A stretch of DNA of 64,000 bases from Emcibacter sp. (GTDB lineage Bacteria; Pseudomonadota; Alphaproteobacteria; Sphingomonadales; Emcibacteraceae): contig JAKIUQ010000001.1 in NCBI GenBank assembly GCA_021647465.1, positions 271,923 through 335,922 on the forward strand, written 5' to 3'. Positions 35,751-45,405 of this stretch are shown in pieces. The position numbers and the translations under genes were made by a program. The notes below the pieces were generated by a model. That model was not told the origin of the DNA. It worked only from the letters and a program-made list of their open reading frames with translations, and did not search any database. Position 1 is the stretch's first letter, and each line of letters begins with the position of its first letter.

Positions 35751-36497
35751 GTGACCAATCAATCATCGCAGTTTCCCCGATTTTATGTAACCGCGCCAAC
35801 TATATGCCCTTATCTTGAAGGTAAAATGGAACGCAAGGTTTTTACAGAACTTAAAGAAATTGATCCTGACGGACTGCATGAATCTCTTGCCAGGATTGGT
35901 TTTCGCCGCAGTCAGGATATAGCATACCGTCCCAGCTGTGATGATTGTACAGAATGTAAGTCTGTACGTATTCCGGTTTTATCTTTCAGACCAAGCCGCA
36001 CGCAAAACCGTCTCATAAAATTGAATGATGATCTGATCATACAAGAAATGCCCAATATTGCGACCCAAGAGCATTACAATCTTTTGAGCAAATATCTGTC
36101 CAAAAGGCATGCGGGGGGCGGCATGTCGAATATGACATTTGAAGAATATGCCAACATGGTAGAAGCCAGCCCAGTCAATAGCTGCCTTATGGAATATAGA
36201 TTGCCCGCAAGGGGTGATGAAATACTCGGAAAGCTTGTTGCGGTTACCCTGACAGATATCATGACCGGCAGCTTGTCTCTGGTCTATAGTTTTTTTGATA
36301 TAGCTGCTGAATATAATAAAAGAAGCCTTGGAACTTATGTAATATTGGATCATGTGGCGCGCGCGCGATTGCTCAGACTTAATCATGTTTATTTAGGATA
36401 TTGGGTACAGAATAGCCCCAAGATGGCCTATAAAAAAAACTTCAGGCCTTTGGAAATTCTTCATCCGGAAGGCTGGTTTTTAACTGAGAAACCATAA
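35751..36497 (+). CDS. bpt: Aspartate/glutamate leucyltransferase (bacterial Ate/Bpt)
   Basis: A 248-residue aminoacyl-tRNA-protein transferase marking proteins for the N-degron pathway. The N-terminal cysteines in CPYLEGKMERKVF and SCDDCTECKSVRIPV are the conserved set, and the GNAT-type C-terminal half has SLVYSFFDIAAEYNKRSLGTYVIL. The start is GTG at 35751, which gives the expected N-terminus. Bpt versus Ate specificity needs comparison. Confidence 0.92.
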   Translation: MTNQSSQFPRFYVTAPTICPYLEGKMERKVFTELKEIDPDGLHESLARIGFRRSQDIAYRPSCDDCTECKSVRIPVLSFRPSRTQNRLIKLNDDLIIQEMPNIATQEHYNLLSKYLSKRHAGGGMSNMTFEEYANMVEASPVNSCLMEYRLPARGDEILGKLVAVTLTDIMTGSLSLVYSFFDIAAEYNKRSLGTYVILDHVARARLLRLNHVYLGYWVQNSPKMAYKKNFRPLEILHPEGWFLTEKP

Positions 36498-36536
36498 GCC
36501 GGTAATTCCTGTCATTTGCCTTTCTGTATGCTTGCC

Positions 36537-36568
36537 TTTACAGACAGTATAATTATACTGTCTGTAAA
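36537..36568. promoter_or_regulatory. Perfect 32-bp palindrome upstream of the TRAP operon
   Basis: TTTACAGACAGTATAA (36537-36552) is followed directly by its exact reverse complement (36553-36568). Its centre contains TATAAT (36549-36554), a consensus -10. It lies 39 bases after the bpt stop and 30 bases before the dctP ATG. It lacks a downstream T tract on either strand, so an operator overlapping the promoter is more likely than a terminator. The binding protein is not visible nearby. Confidence 0.7.
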
Positions 36569-36598
36569 AAATATATACAGAAAATAAGGGCGGCCCAT

Positions 36599-37702
36599 AT
36601 GAAACGACGTATTTTTCTAAAAACAACCGCAGCAGCATCAATTGGCGCTATATCAGCGGGCCTGCCTGCACCTGCCATTGCTTCTGGCAAAATTAAATTA
36701 AAAATGGTCACGACCTGGCCAAAAAACTTTCCGGGCGTAGGAACGCGCGCCGTGAAATATGCCAGAGATATTGAAAAAGCTACAGATGGCCGCATAAAAA
36801 TCAAGGTCTTCGCGGCCAACGAATTGGTCCCCGCCCTTGGGGCATTTGATGCGGTTCAGGGCGGAAAAGCCGATATTTATCATGGCCCGGAATATTATTG
36901 GCAGGGCAAGCACAAGGCTTTTTCTTTTTTTACCGCGACTCCCTTTGGCCTTACGGCCACGGAACTCAGCCAATGGATAAATTATGGCGGCGGCCAGGCT
37001 CTTTGGGATGAATTATCTGCCCCCTTTAACATCAAAGCCCTGCTTTGCGCAACAACAGGTGTTCAGATGGGCGGCTGGTATAAAAAAGAAATTAATAGGG
37101 TTCAGGATTTTAATGGCCTTAGAATTCGCATGCCGGGCCTTGGCGGCGAAGTTTTAAAACGTCTGGGCGCAACGACTGTTACCAAGGCCGGCGGCGAAAT
37201 ATATCTGGCTCTTAGTCAGGGAAATATAGATGCCGCAGAATGGATTGGGCCGTGGAATGATATGGCCTTCGGGTTTCAGAATATTACCAAATTTTATTAC
37301 ACCTCCGCCTTCCATGAACCCGGCGCCGGACTTGCCGCAGGGTTCAATCTTGATGTCTGGAACAGCCTTAGCCCCTCAGATCAGGCGATTATAACCGCCG
37401 TTTCCGGTGACCATTATCAAAAGTCCTACGCAGAATTTAACGCACGCAATGCTGTATCTTTGCGCAGTCTTGTCGATCAACATGATGTACAGATCAAAGT
37501 ATTTTCTGATGAAATAATGGATAAATTGATCCATGTTTCCGATGATCTCATGCAGGAGGTTGCCCAAACCGATGACCTTACCAAGCGTATTTACAACAGT
37601 TACATGGATACACGTAGAAATGCCATGGAATGGGGCGCTATTGGCGAGGAGCCTTATTTAAAAGCCAGAAGATTATATAAAAATTTTGGTAAGAAAATCT
37701 AA
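36599..37702 (+). CDS. TRAP transporter solute-binding protein, DctP/TakP type
   Basis: A 367-residue periplasmic binding protein. The leader MKRRIFLKTTAAASIGA has a twin-arginine pattern, ending at about residue 29, suggesting Tat export. The mature part has WPKNFPGVGTRAVKYARDIE, DFNGLRIRMPGLGGEVLKRLG and DAAEWIGPWNDMAFGF. These resemble the TakP group, which binds 2-oxo acids and related monocarboxylates through a metal ion. Annotations of relatives often say mannitol/chloroaromatic transport, without proof. It is followed at once by the small and large permeases. Confidence 0.9.
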   Translation: MKRRIFLKTTAAASIGAISAGLPAPAIASGKIKLKMVTTWPKNFPGVGTRAVKYARDIEKATDGRIKIKVFAANELVPALGAFDAVQGGKADIYHGPEYYWQGKHKAFSFFTATPFGLTATELSQWINYGGGQALWDELSAPFNIKALLCATTGVQMGGWYKKEINRVQDFNGLRIRMPGLGGEVLKRLGATTVTKAGGEIYLALSQGNIDAAEWIGPWNDMAFGFQNITKFYYTSAFHEPGAGLAAGFNLDVWNSLSPSDQAIITAVSGDHYQKSYAEFNARNAVSLRSLVDQHDVQIKVFSDEIMDKLIHVSDDLMQEVAQTDDLTKRIYNSYMDTRRNAMEWGAIGEEPYLKARRLYKNFGKKI

Positions 37703-37705
37703 ATC

Positions 37706-38248
37706 GTGATCAATTTCCTGAAACATATAACCCGCAGGATTGATCAGTTCAGCGAATGGGCAGGCCGAGTGGTTTCCTGGCTGACCCTGTTTCTTGTTCT
37801 GATGCAATTTGCCATCGTCATTGGTCATTATATTTTTCGAGAAGGTGCCATATTGCTTCAGGAAAGCCTTCTGTATATGCACAGCATGATTTTTCTTGGG
37901 GCGGCGGCCTATACCCTTCTTCATAATGGTCATGTCAGAGTAGATGTTTTTTACAACCGGTTTCAGGAAAAAACCAAGGCCTTGATCAACTTGATCGGCT
38001 GCGCATTTTTTCTATTTCCGATTACGGCTGTGATCACATGGATGGCCTGGCCTTATGTGACGTCATCTTGGGAGATTTTTGAAGGTTCCATCGAATCCAG
38101 CGGCATTCAGGCGGTCTATCTCTTGAAAAGCATGATATTATTTTTTTCCATCACATTGTTTCTACAAGGCTTTTCCCTGTTTCTTCATTCTATTCTCACC
38201 ATATTGAATATTGAACATTTGACCGAAGACAGCCCGGAGCTATTGTGA
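37706..38248 (+). CDS. TRAP transporter small permease (DctQ type)
   Basis: A 180-residue membrane protein with four predicted helices. The start is GTG at 37706, three bases after the dctP stop. Typical DctQ features are VLMQFAIVIGHYIFREGAILLQESLLYMHSMIFLGAAAYTLLHNGHVRVDVFY. Its stop overlaps the start of the large permease, indicating coupled translation. Confidence 0.92.
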   Translation: MINFLKHITRRIDQFSEWAGRVVSWLTLFLVLMQFAIVIGHYIFREGAILLQESLLYMHSMIFLGAAAYTLLHNGHVRVDVFYNRFQEKTKALINLIGCAFFLFPITAVITWMAWPYVTSSWEIFEGSIESSGIQAVYLLKSMILFFSITLFLQGFSLFLHSILTILNIEHLTEDSPELL

Positions 38249-39816
38249 TGGAGCTGAATATCATTCTTGTTTTATTGATGTTTTTTTCGGTGATCACCCT
38301 GATCCTGGCCGGATTTCCCGTGGCCTTTACCTTGGGCGGGACGGCTATTTTATTTGTCGCCATAGGTATTTATTTTGACGTCATAGACAGCGATTTTATC
38401 GGGCTTATTCCCGAGCGAATATTCGGCACGATGACCAATGATGTATTATTGGCCGTTCCCCTGTTTATATTCATGGGCGTGATGCTGGAAAAATCCAGGA
38501 TAGCCGAAGATCTTCTGGAAAGCATGTCAAAGCTTATGGGGCGCATGCCCGGCGGGCTTGGTATTTCGGTCACCATTGTCGGGGCTTTGCTTGCGGCATC
38601 TACGGGGATTGTTGGCGCAACGGTTGTGACCATGGGATTACTCAGCCTGCCAACCATGCTGAAAAAAGGTTATAGCCCTGCCCTTGCCTGCGGGTCAATT
38701 GCCGCATCCGGAACCTTGGGCCAAATTATCCCGCCGTCTATCGTGCTGGTGCTGCTGGCCGATCAATTATCCTCTGCATGGCAAACGGCACAATTGAATA
38801 TGGGAAATTGGGCGCCCGAGCCTTTATCGGTGGGTGACTTATTTGCCGGCGCCCTTATTCCGGGCGTTACTTTGGTTTTGATGTATATCCTGTATCAGGT
38901 TGGCGTGGCTTTTTTCATGCCCCGGCTTTCCCCGCCAATCAAACAAAAGAGCGATGAAGAACAGGTGAGTATATCAGAATTATTAGCCGCATTCCTGCCG
39001 CCGATTTTATTAATCATTTCCGTTCTAGGCTCAATCATCAGCGGCATCGCAACCCCGACAGAGGCCGCCGCCGTTGGCGCAACCGGCGCAATATTACTTG
39101 CCGGTTACAAACTTAAACCTGAAAAAACCGCCCCTATATTTGCCGCGGGTTTTTCCCTTGCCGGGCTTGTCCTGATCTCTAACCTTGTTGACCTTCGCCG
39201 GGGCAGAGAGGCAATCGCTATTACGGACACCATTGGATATGCCTGCGCAATTATTTTAACATTATTTGTCATATGGGGCGTCTTTACAGCAGTTTACCGG
39301 ACTTACGGCGCTAAAATTTTACAATTTGTCATGCAATCAACGACCCGAATTACAGCAATGGTTTTTATGATCCTCATCGGGGCGGCGATGTTTTCTCTCG
39401 TCTTTAAGGGATTTGAAGGCGATGATTACATTCATAATTTTTTAACCAACCTGCCGGGCGGCAAGCTCAGTGCGCTGCTTCTTGTCATGCTGGTGATGTT
39501 TGTGCTTGGCTTCTTTCTGGATTTTATTGAAATCACCTTCGTTGTGGTGCCCATCGTCGCGCCGGTGTTGTTAATGATGGATATTAACCCCATATGGCTT
39601 GGCATTATGATGGCTATGAATTTACAGACCAGTTTCCTGACCCCGCCTTTCGGTTTTGCGCTTTTCTATTTGCGCGGTGTCGCGCCGCCGACCGTGCGCA
39701 CGATGCAGATTTATGTCGGCGTTATGCCCTATGTTATGATTCAACTCATCATGCTGTGTATTTTATGGCATTTCCCGGCGATGGTCACATGGCTCCCGAG
39801 CGTTCTGTTCAAATGA
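38248..39816 (+). CDS. TRAP transporter large permease (DctM type)
   Basis: A 522-residue ion-coupled transport subunit. I use ATG 38248, overlapping the DctQ stop as TGATG, over GTG at 38245. The AxTGIVGATVVTMGLLSLPTML and SGTLGQIIPPSIVLVLL motifs are the DctM signature. It is about 95 residues longer than the usual 430, from an insertion in the second half (about 285-365) with extra hydrophobic segments, a form common among TakM-like permeases. It ends directly against the GNAT gene. Confidence 0.93.
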   Translation: MELNIILVLLMFFSVITLILAGFPVAFTLGGTAILFVAIGIYFDVIDSDFIGLIPERIFGTMTNDVLLAVPLFIFMGVMLEKSRIAEDLLESMSKLMGRMPGGLGISVTIVGALLAASTGIVGATVVTMGLLSLPTMLKKGYSPALACGSIAASGTLGQIIPPSIVLVLLADQLSSAWQTAQLNMGNWAPEPLSVGDLFAGALIPGVTLVLMYILYQVGVAFFMPRLSPPIKQKSDEEQVSISELLAAFLPPILLIISVLGSIISGIATPTEAAAVGATGAILLAGYKLKPEKTAPIFAAGFSLAGLVLISNLVDLRRGREAIAITDTIGYACAIILTLFVIWGVFTAVYRTYGAKILQFVMQSTTRITAMVFMILIGAAMFSLVFKGFEGDDYIHNFLTNLPGGKLSALLLVMLVMFVLGFFLDFIEITFVVVPIVAPVLLMMDINPIWLGIMMAMNLQTSFLTPPFGFALFYLRGVAPPTVRTMQIYVGVMPYVMIQLIMLCILWHFPAMVTWLPSVLFK

Positions 39817-40371
39817 TCATTCTTTGCCGAATTCCTCATCAAGAAGGGCCCAGCGCTCATGATCACGCCATTTTCCTCCGATTTGCAGATATTTTGGGCT
39901 GAAGCCTTCCTTTCTAAATCCTATTTTCTGCACCAGATTTATAGACGGGATATTACCCGGTTGAATATTGGCTTCCAAACGATGCAAGCCCAAGTTTTCA
40001 AATGCATATTTAATGGCAAGCGTCATACCCTCGGCCATATAACCCTTGCCTGCATAAGCCTCATCACCATAATAACCAAGGCTCGCCATGCGCATGGGGC
40101 CCAATAGAATATTATTGATATTAATGATGCCAACAAGATCATCCGTCTGTTTATCCATGACAAAACAGCCTTGCAGCACGCCGTTCTTAATGCGTTTCAG
40201 ATAATATTCATAATATTCTTGTTTAAAAGAATGATAAACCCAAGGCCGATGATAGGATTCATTACGATGCAAAAATTCCTTATAGGTCGCCATTTTTTTT
40301 CGTGTTGGTGCCTCGATGTAGCATTTTATGCCAATCCGGAGCGGCGCGCAGGAGGGAATGATATTAATCAT
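39817..40371 (-). CDS. GNAT-family N-acetyltransferase (RimJ/RimL-like)
   Basis: A 184-residue acetyltransferase. I chose ATG 40371, with GGGAAA just upstream, over an ATG at 40458 that would overlap parC. The acetyl-CoA site is LGYYGDEAYAGKGYMAEGM, followed by NLGLHRLEANIQPGNIPSINLVQKIGFRKEG, typical of RimJ/RimL-type enzymes that acetylate protein N-termini or antibiotics. The substrate is not known. It follows parC by 19 bases, and its stop abuts the dctM stop. Confidence 0.88.
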   Translation of the reverse strand: MINIIPSCAPLRIGIKCYIEAPTRKKMATYKEFLHRNESYHRPWVYHSFKQEYYEYYLKRIKNGVLQGCFVMDKQTDDLVGIININNILLGPMRMASLGYYGDEAYAGKGYMAEGMTLAIKYAFENLGLHRLEANIQPGNIPSINLVQKIGFRKEGFSPKYLQIGGKWRDHERWALLDEEFGKE

Positions 40372-40390
40372 TTTCCCGCCCCGCCCTGTC

Positions 40391-42628
40391 TTAAGAAAAT
40401 CTGTTGGTAGTTGGAAAGCCGTGCGGGGGCATACGGCCCACGGCGCCGCGCCGGCCAATCCATGTGGTCAAATCAGTTTCCGTGCGGGTCTTGCCGCCTT
40501 TCATGGGCCAGCTCAAGCCATCCTCTGCCTTAAAAGAGGTGATGTCGCCCATATGGGCGCCCTTATATTTCTGCAATACCGCCCCCCTGCCCTTATTCAT
40601 TTGCGGCATTTGTTCAAGGGGAAAGACGAGCATTTTACGATTTGTGCCGATGATCGCAATGTTATCGTGACTTTCATCAATGACCATACAGACGGCGATT
40701 TTATTTTTACCTTCTTCCACATTCATGATTTTACGGCCATTTTTAGTGCTGGCAATGACATTATCAGCCTCCAGCATAAAGCCCCTGCCGGCTACAGATG
40801 CAAGCAATAATTTTCTGCCGGGTTTATGGACAAATAAGGCAACGATTTCTTCTTCATTGGGCAGGTCAACCATCAGGCGAACAGGTTCACCATGTCCGCG
40901 CCCACTAGGCAGCTTATCACAGCCGAGCGTATAAAAACGGCCATTACTGGCAACGAGAATAACCTTGTCAGTCGTATAAGCCGTAAAACCAAATTTATAG
41001 GCATCACCATCTTTATATTTAATTTTGTCATCTATGGCCACATGGCCTTTTAAGGCTCGCATCCAGCCTTTTTCCGAACAGATCAGCGTAATGGGCTCTT
41101 TTTCAATCATCGCCTCCACCGTCATAAGATCAATGACAGGCGCATCAGAAAAGACCGATCGGCGCGCGCCAAGTTCGGTTTTTGGGCCAAATTTCTTGCG
41201 GATTTCTTTAATTTCACCGGAAATATGCTGCCAGCGCAAGTCTTCCCGATCCAACAGTTCAAGCAATCCAGCCTTTTCAGCCTCAAGCCCGGAAAATTCT
41301 GTTCGCAATTCTATTTCTTCTAATTTACGCAATGATCTTAGCCGCATATTCAATATTGATTCGGCCTGTAAATCTGTCAGTTTAAAACGCTTCATCAGAA
41401 AAGGTTTAACATCATCCTCTTCGCGGATAATGCGGATCACCTCATCCAGATTAAGATAAGCAATCAGGTAACCGCCCAATACTTCAAGGCGATGTTCAAT
41501 CTTGCCAAGCCGGAATTTAGACCGCCTTGTTAAAACCACCTGCCGGTGATCAAGAAAGGCTTGCAAGACTTCGCGCAGCGACATCACGCGCGGCAGTTTT
41601 CCGCCTTCCAATACATTCATATTTAAAGAAAAACGCGTTTCAAGATCCGTCAAACGAAACAGGCTTTCCATCAAAACAGCCGGTTCAACCGCGCGCGATT
41701 TCGGCTCCAGTACAACCCGAATATCCTCGCTGGATTCATCCAGAACATCCGCCAGTAACGGCAGTTTTTTCTGGAACATCAAATCCGCTATCCGCTCAAT
41801 CAGTTTGGATTTCTGCACTTGATAGGGAATTTCAGTGATCACAATCTGATACATACCCCGTCCGGTTTCTTCGATTTCCCATTTGGCCCGAAGCCGGAAA
41901 CTCCCTCTGCCGGTTTCATAGGATTTTATTATGCTTTTCCGCGGCTCCACAATCGTGCCGCCCGTGGGAAAATCCGGGCCATTAATAAAGGTAACCAGTT
42001 TTTCCATGGTGGCGTTCGGGAATTTTATCAAATGCAGCAGGGCATTACAAATCTCCCCCACATTATGGGGCGGGATATTGGTCGCCATGCCAACCGCAAT
42101 ACCTGTCGCGCCATTGGCCAAAAGATTAGGGAAATTGGCCGGCATAACCACCGGTTCTTCTTCTTCCCCGTCATATGTTTCCCGAAGGTCAACAGCGTCC
42201 TGATCAAGACCTTCCATCAAGGCGACAGCAACGGCGGTCATTCTGGCTTCGGTATAGCGCATGGCAGCGGCATTATCACCGTCAATATTACCGAAGTTGC
42301 CCTGCCCATCCACCAAGGGATAACGCACGGCAAACTCCTGTGACAAACGCACCATGGCATCATATACGGACTGATCACCGTGGGGATGATATTTACCGAT
42401 CACATCTCCGACGACCCGGGCACATTTTTTAAAGCCCGTCTCAGGATTAAGCTTCAAATGCCGCATGGCAAAAAGCAAGCGCCGATGCACAGGTTTCAAC
42501 CCATCACGCACATCGGGCAATGACCGGGACATGATGGTTGACAGCGCATATGAAAGGTAACGGTCCCCGAGCGTTTCGCCAAGGGCCACGTCAAGTATAT
42601 TATCTGGTTTCTCTGATTTATCATTCAT
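40391..42628 (-). CDS. parC: DNA topoisomerase IV subunit A
   Basis: A 745-residue type IIA topoisomerase subunit that decatenates chromosomes. The catalytic Tyr is residue 125 (AAAMRYTEAR), and the quinolone-pocket region reads HPHGDQSVYDAM (81-92). The C-terminal pinwheel domain is of ParC length and lacks a GyrA box. Gln sits where Escherichia coli ParC has Ser80; this is, from memory, common in the class. Confidence 0.95.
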   Translation of the reverse strand: MNDKSEKPDNILDVALGETLGDRYLSYALSTIMSRSLPDVRDGLKPVHRRLLFAMRHLKLNPETGFKKCARVVGDVIGKYHPHGDQSVYDAMVRLSQEFAVRYPLVDGQGNFGNIDGDNAAAMRYTEARMTAVAVALMEGLDQDAVDLRETYDGEEEEPVVMPANFPNLLANGATGIAVGMATNIPPHNVGEICNALLHLIKFPNATMEKLVTFINGPDFPTGGTIVEPRKSIIKSYETGRGSFRLRAKWEIEETGRGMYQIVITEIPYQVQKSKLIERIADLMFQKKLPLLADVLDESSEDIRVVLEPKSRAVEPAVLMESLFRLTDLETRFSLNMNVLEGGKLPRVMSLREVLQAFLDHRQVVLTRRSKFRLGKIEHRLEVLGGYLIAYLNLDEVIRIIREEDDVKPFLMKRFKLTDLQAESILNMRLRSLRKLEEIELRTEFSGLEAEKAGLLELLDREDLRWQHISGEIKEIRKKFGPKTELGARRSVFSDAPVIDLMTVEAMIEKEPITLICSEKGWMRALKGHVAIDDKIKYKDGDAYKFGFTAYTTDKVILVASNGRFYTLGCDKLPSGRGHGEPVRLMVDLPNEEEIVALFVHKPGRKLLLASVAGRGFMLEADNVIASTKNGRKIMNVEEGKNKIAVCMVIDESHDNIAIIGTNRKMLVFPLEQMPQMNKGRGAVLQKYKGAHMGDITSFKAEDGLSWPMKGGKTRTETDLTTWIGRRGAVGRMPPHGFPTTNRFS

Positions 42629-42723
42629 GGCGTGATTATAGCTAAAAAAAATTCTCGCACCACAATTTATAACGCTTCAGGTGTTTTTTTATCTTCTATA
42701 TCAGACAGGACTGATCGTTCACG

Positions 42724-44247
42724 TTAAATAGATTTAATAAGATTTGAAATCACACTATTCTGGCCCTCATTAAATTTGAGGCTAATTCTACCGTTCTTAT
42801 TCGCCACAACATTGGCTGAGATACTTGCATCATATCCTTTTTGCCTAAAATTAACGCTGTCACCCATATTTACATTTGCTGTAATATCCAATGCAGCCCC
42901 GCTGAAGCTTATATCGTGAACATGTCCGGCGAAATTCTTTCCCTTAAACTCAATCATACATTCTACTAGAGAATCCGGGCAAATGCGGTCAATTTTGCGT
43001 CGATTGAAAGCCTCATACCCCCGCAAGTTCCCCATTATCTTGATGACTTTTTCGGATAGGGTCTGCGTTGCTATGGTAACTTCCATTGATTCATTCGCCA
43101 CTTCCCGCGCAATACCGATACTGTTATTCGCCTTGTCCGCAACGAGAGAGACATCATTTGATGATAACCGCGTTGATTGTGCGGCCTCCTGTACATTATT
43201 GCTTATTTCCTGAGTAGCAGACAGTTGTTCTTCCGCTGTTGAAGCCACAGATTCTGAAATTTCACCGGATTCCCGGATGACCTCACCAATTTTTTCCATG
43301 GCATCCGTTGTCTCGGCCGCCATCTGTTGAATAGTCGCAATTTGAATGTCAACACGATTGGTTGCTTCGGCGGTTTGATTGGCGAGGCCTTTGACCTCCG
43401 ACGCCACAACCGCAAACCCCTTGCCAGCTTCTCCGGCACGAGCCGCTTCAATGGTGGCATTAAGAGCAAGCAAATTGGTTTTTGAGGCAATTTCCTTGAT
43501 CATTTTGGCGATATCGCCAATTTCTTCTGCGGCTTTTGCCAAATTCATGACGATTTGATTGGTCTTGCCAACCTCTTCATTGGCTTTGATTGAGGCATTT
43601 CGCGATGACTCAACCTGCCGATAGATTTCTTGTGCCGATGCCGACATTTCTTCGACTGCCGCCGCGCAGGATTCTACATTTCGGGTGGCATTATTTGAAA
43701 CATCAACCACACTTCTGGCTTGTGCCGTAACCTCTTCAAGATTGATGGACATATCTTCGGACTTGGTCCGCATGCCTACGCTGCTTTTCTGGACAATATC
43801 CACAGCCGACTTCACTTCATTTTCCAGATTATCAGCCAAGGCAATCATTTCTTCCTTGCGGCTTGCTTCACTTTTCATCATATGATCCCGGGCAGAATTT
43901 GTAACACTTGCCCCCCTTCTGAAATCACCATGCATGCCGCGCTCAACAAATGTACGATAGAATTTTCCCTCTGCTGCATGCTCCAGAGTGGCCCCGGATT
44001 CACGGATAAAAGCATCCGCCATATCAAACGCCTTATTTAAGGCGGAGAGGGTTTCGGACTGTAGTTCAAATTCATCCCAATGGATAATACGTGCCGTTAA
44101 ATCACCTTTTGCAACTCGCTGAGCCACCTCACAAATTTGATCAAAGCATTTCTCATATATCAATAGCTCTTTACGAAGATGCTCTAATTCATCAAAAGAC
44201 GACGAAGTAGCTTGCGTATCATTATTCTTTTTCAGTGCTTTAAACAT
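42724..44247 (-). CDS. Soluble methyl-accepting chemotaxis protein with C-terminal PilZ domain
   Basis: A 507-residue protein with no membrane helices. I chose ATG 44247 (AAGGA 7 bases upstream). The N-terminus is a coiled region with HAMP-like VAKGDLTARI. The signalling hairpin tip is at about 252-292 (SKTNLLALNATIEAARAGEAGKGFAVVA). Residues 414-495 form a PilZ domain with both c-di-GMP motifs, RKIDR (417-421) and DISFSG (445-450). It starts two bases after the PAS gene, so the two are co-translated and probably form one cytoplasmic receptor. No typical C-terminal CheR/CheB tether is seen. Confidence 0.9.
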   Translation of the reverse strand: MFKALKKNNDTQATSSSFDELEHLRKELLIYEKCFDQICEVAQRVAKGDLTARIIHWDEFELQSETLSALNKAFDMADAFIRESGATLEHAAEGKFYRTFVERGMHGDFRRGASVTNSARDHMMKSEASRKEEMIALADNLENEVKSAVDIVQKSSVGMRTKSEDMSINLEEVTAQARSVVDVSNNATRNVESCAAAVEEMSASAQEIYRQVESSRNASIKANEEVGKTNQIVMNLAKAAEEIGDIAKMIKEIASKTNLLALNATIEAARAGEAGKGFAVVASEVKGLANQTAEATNRVDIQIATIQQMAAETTDAMEKIGEVIRESGEISESVASTAEEQLSATQEISNNVQEAAQSTRLSSNDVSLVADKANNSIGIAREVANESMEVTIATQTLSEKVIKIMGNLRGYEAFNRRKIDRICPDSLVECMIEFKGKNFAGHVHDISFSGAALDITANVNMGDSVNFRQKGYDASISANVVANKNGRISLKFNEGQNSVISNLIKSI

Positions 44248-44249
44248 AA

Positions 44250-44780
44250 TTAGTCCTTCAGTGACCATATAAATTCTGCGTATGACGTATTTTGCTCGTC
44301 CAGAAAATTCTTCAAAAACGCAGAACTAGCCTGAAGGCTTTCTTTTGAATTAGCGTGTTTCTTTTCTTCAGCCAATAATTTTTCATAAATTGGGGAAATT
44401 TTCTGGATAGTTTTGCCCGCAGGATATCGCCTGTTTGAATGATAGCCGCTTAAATCACCATTAGCATCATAGCTTGGTGTTACATGGGCATTAACCCAAT
44501 AATATTTTCCCGTCTTTGACATGTTTTTTACATATGCGAAAATTTCTTCGCCCGACTGAATGGTGTCCCAAAGCAATTTAAAGACAGCGCGCGGCATATC
44601 AGGATGGCGGATAATATTATGAGGTTGGCCTATAACTTCTCGCGTTGACATTTCGGCAACTCGGCAAAAGATATCATTGGCATATATTATGCGACCTTTA
44701 AGGTCGGTTTTTGAAACGATAATTTCTTCTTCGCTGAATTTTATTTCTTCATCAACGGGCTTTACAAGTTGTAATGCCAT
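44250..44780 (-). CDS. PAS-domain sensor protein (Aer-type PAS), MCP partner
   Basis: A 176-residue soluble protein. I chose ATG 44780, which has GGGG upstream and a start typical of the family. The PAS domain (about 18-125) contains ANDIFCRVAEMSTREVIGQPHNIIRHPDMP and the KTGKYYWVNAHVTP block, very like the FAD-binding PAS of Aer and related redox sensors. The C-terminal 45 residues are helical. Coupled to the MCP-PilZ gene downstream, it probably provides its sensing input, as a split Aer. FAD binding is inferred. Confidence 0.88.
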   Translation of the reverse strand: MALQLVKPVDEEIKFSEEEIIVSKTDLKGRIIYANDIFCRVAEMSTREVIGQPHNIIRHPDMPRAVFKLLWDTIQSGEEIFAYVKNMSKTGKYYWVNAHVTPSYDANGDLSGYHSNRRYPAGKTIQKISPIYEKLLAEEKKHANSKESLQASSAFLKNFLDEQNTSYAEFIWSLKD

Positions 44781-44945
44781 TATGTGAACCCCTTTAACAT
44801 ATATAAGTAATTGAGGAATACCATAAGTCACATGATATATTTTTAATCCTGTATATATATTTAATAGGCTATATCTAAATTTTTAGTTAAAATTGATTTT
44901 GATAATTGATTTAGAGGATATTATGCAGATACCGGCATTAGTGCC

Positions 44946-45395
44946 TCAACTTTTTTGGCCCCAGCCACCTTGTTCAGTTTGTTGCCAATAGACAAGTTCA
45001 TGCCCCGCGTCTTTGTATATTTTCCAGCGTGCCCGTGCCGCCAAGACGGCATCCTGATTGGTACCATCAAATATTTCCAGACAACGGTCATATTTATCAA
45101 GGTCATCCACAGTCATATCATCCACCAGAATAAGTATCGTTGCTTCGGCAGGATTCTCATCACCGGTCGTCAAATAAATCGGCTGCTGATCAGGGAATTT
45201 GCTTTTCATATGTCCGTGGGGCAGGAAACTATGCTTGGCATATGTCCAGATTGCCTCGTCCAGCTCTGCAATCCGTTCATTTGTCCCTACCTTGATGACG
45301 GCTTTAAGCCCGGCGCCATATATCTTTTCCAAAAGTTTTGGCAGGGCATTATTCAAAGGTTGGTGCAACAGGTGGTAAAAGCTGATGCTGGTCAC
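44946..45395 (-). CDS. holC: DNA polymerase III subunit chi
   Basis: A 149-residue subunit that links the clamp loader to single-stranded DNA-binding protein. The pattern SFYHLLHQPLNNALPKLLEKIYGAGLKAVI, LDEAIWTYAKHSFLPHG and YDRCLEIFDG fits HolC. It follows pepA by 10 bases, the standard pepA-holC order. A 165-base AT-rich gap without a visible gene separates its stop from the PAS gene start. Confidence 0.93.
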   Translation of the reverse strand: MTSISFYHLLHQPLNNALPKLLEKIYGAGLKAVIKVGTNERIAELDEAIWTYAKHSFLPHGHMKSKFPDQQPIYLTTGDENPAEATILILVDDMTVDDLDKYDRCLEIFDGTNQDAVLAARARWKIYKDAGHELVYWQQTEQGGWGQKS

Positions 45396-45405
45396 TATTG
45401 GTGCC

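Noticed and set aside
41819..42343. 174-codon open frame opposite parC
   Set aside because: Lies wholly within conserved topoisomerase coding sequence; no plausible start site or domain.
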